Positions 63,991 to 64,000 of a DNA stretch of 64,000 bases are shown here, one piece after another. The notes below the pieces were generated by a model. The model made no database searches and was not told where the DNA came from. It saw nothing but the letters and a program-made list of their open reading frames with translations. This DNA comes from Priestia megaterium (lineage in GTDB: Bacteria > Bacillota > Bacilli > Bacillales > Bacillaceae_H): the NCBI RefSeq assembly GCF_009497655.1, contig NZ_CP023317.1, positions 1,765,501 to 1,829,500 on the forward strand, given 5' to 3'. The first letter of the stretch is position 1, and the number at the start of each line of letters is the position of its first letter. Made by a program: the position numbers and the translations under genes.

Positions 63991-64000
63991 ATCGTCTTTT

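Overview
The window looks like chromosomal DNA of a low-GC, spore-forming Bacillaceae member, most like Priestia (Bacillus) megaterium. That rests on AT-rich intergenic DNA, strong AGGAGG ribosome binding sites with frequent GTG/TTG starts, a Spo0E-type phosphatase, DUF4181 and DUF5316 membrane proteins, an SOS-controlled UvrX/YolD pair, CcpA cre sites and a qoxABCD operon. Species assignment is inference from memory; no search was run. I see no rRNA, tRNA, CRISPR array, insertion sequence or phage integrase.

Layout. (1) 1-9.7 kb is an accessory zone of toxin/immunity-type genes: a 5'-truncated barstar/zinc-ribbon protein, a TPR-DUF2695 protein, a broken WapI-type immunity gene, a secreted putative toxin with a small partner, two SMI1/KNR4-like proteins and a CxCxxC protein. 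The SOS-regulated Y-family polymerase/YolD pair and an intact plus a dead DUF4181 gene sit among them. (2) 10-19.3 kb: rifampin phosphotransferase-like enzyme, class I amidotransferase-like hydrolase, and a five-gene oligopeptide ABC transporter. (3) 19.5-22.3 kb: small genes, including a lipoprotein gene broken by a one-base frameshift. (4) 22.6-28.6 kb: a histidine kinase with an extracellular solute-binding domain, its sigma-54 activator, a consensus -24/-12 promoter, and the target pair (TAXI binding protein plus MHS-family transporter). (5) 28.7-34 kb: SDR, PHB-depolymerase-like esterase, two unlisted small genes (Spo0E family; 46-aa membrane peptide), gapN. (6) 34.4-45.7 kb: a catabolic island with a PrpR-N-type regulator, DapA-family aldolase, Fe-alcohol dehydrogenase, DUF1537 four-carbon acid kinase, PdxA2, SSS symporter, intracellular BNR/sialidase-like protein, SDR and AEC transporter, with cre sites. 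(7) 45.7-51.6 kb: a phased-repeat control region before a transaldolase operon, a four-repeat Myb/SANT-like protein, DinB, galactose mutarotase, CBS protein and small genes. (8) 52.1-57.9 kb: a PAS sigma-54 activator, twin enhancer-like dyads, a -24/-12 promoter, CitMHS transporter, AtuA and AtuA-like proteins, then a secreted esterase. (9) 58-64 kb: qoxABCD, a universal stress protein, both with FNR-type boxes near -40, and a stress SDR.

Main result. The window holds three AAA+ activators of sigma-54 ancestry. Two (24666-26078 and 52093-53502) each sit directly before a -24/-12 promoter that drives an uptake operon, and each gene ends inside or beside a pair of dyads placed like its own enhancer. 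The third (34418-36190) has lost the GAFTGA loop, and its neighbouring operon has a sigma-A promoter with a cre at the start site. The most under-described systems are the TAXI-binding-protein/MHS-carrier pairing, the CitMHS-AtuA operon and the sugar-acid island.
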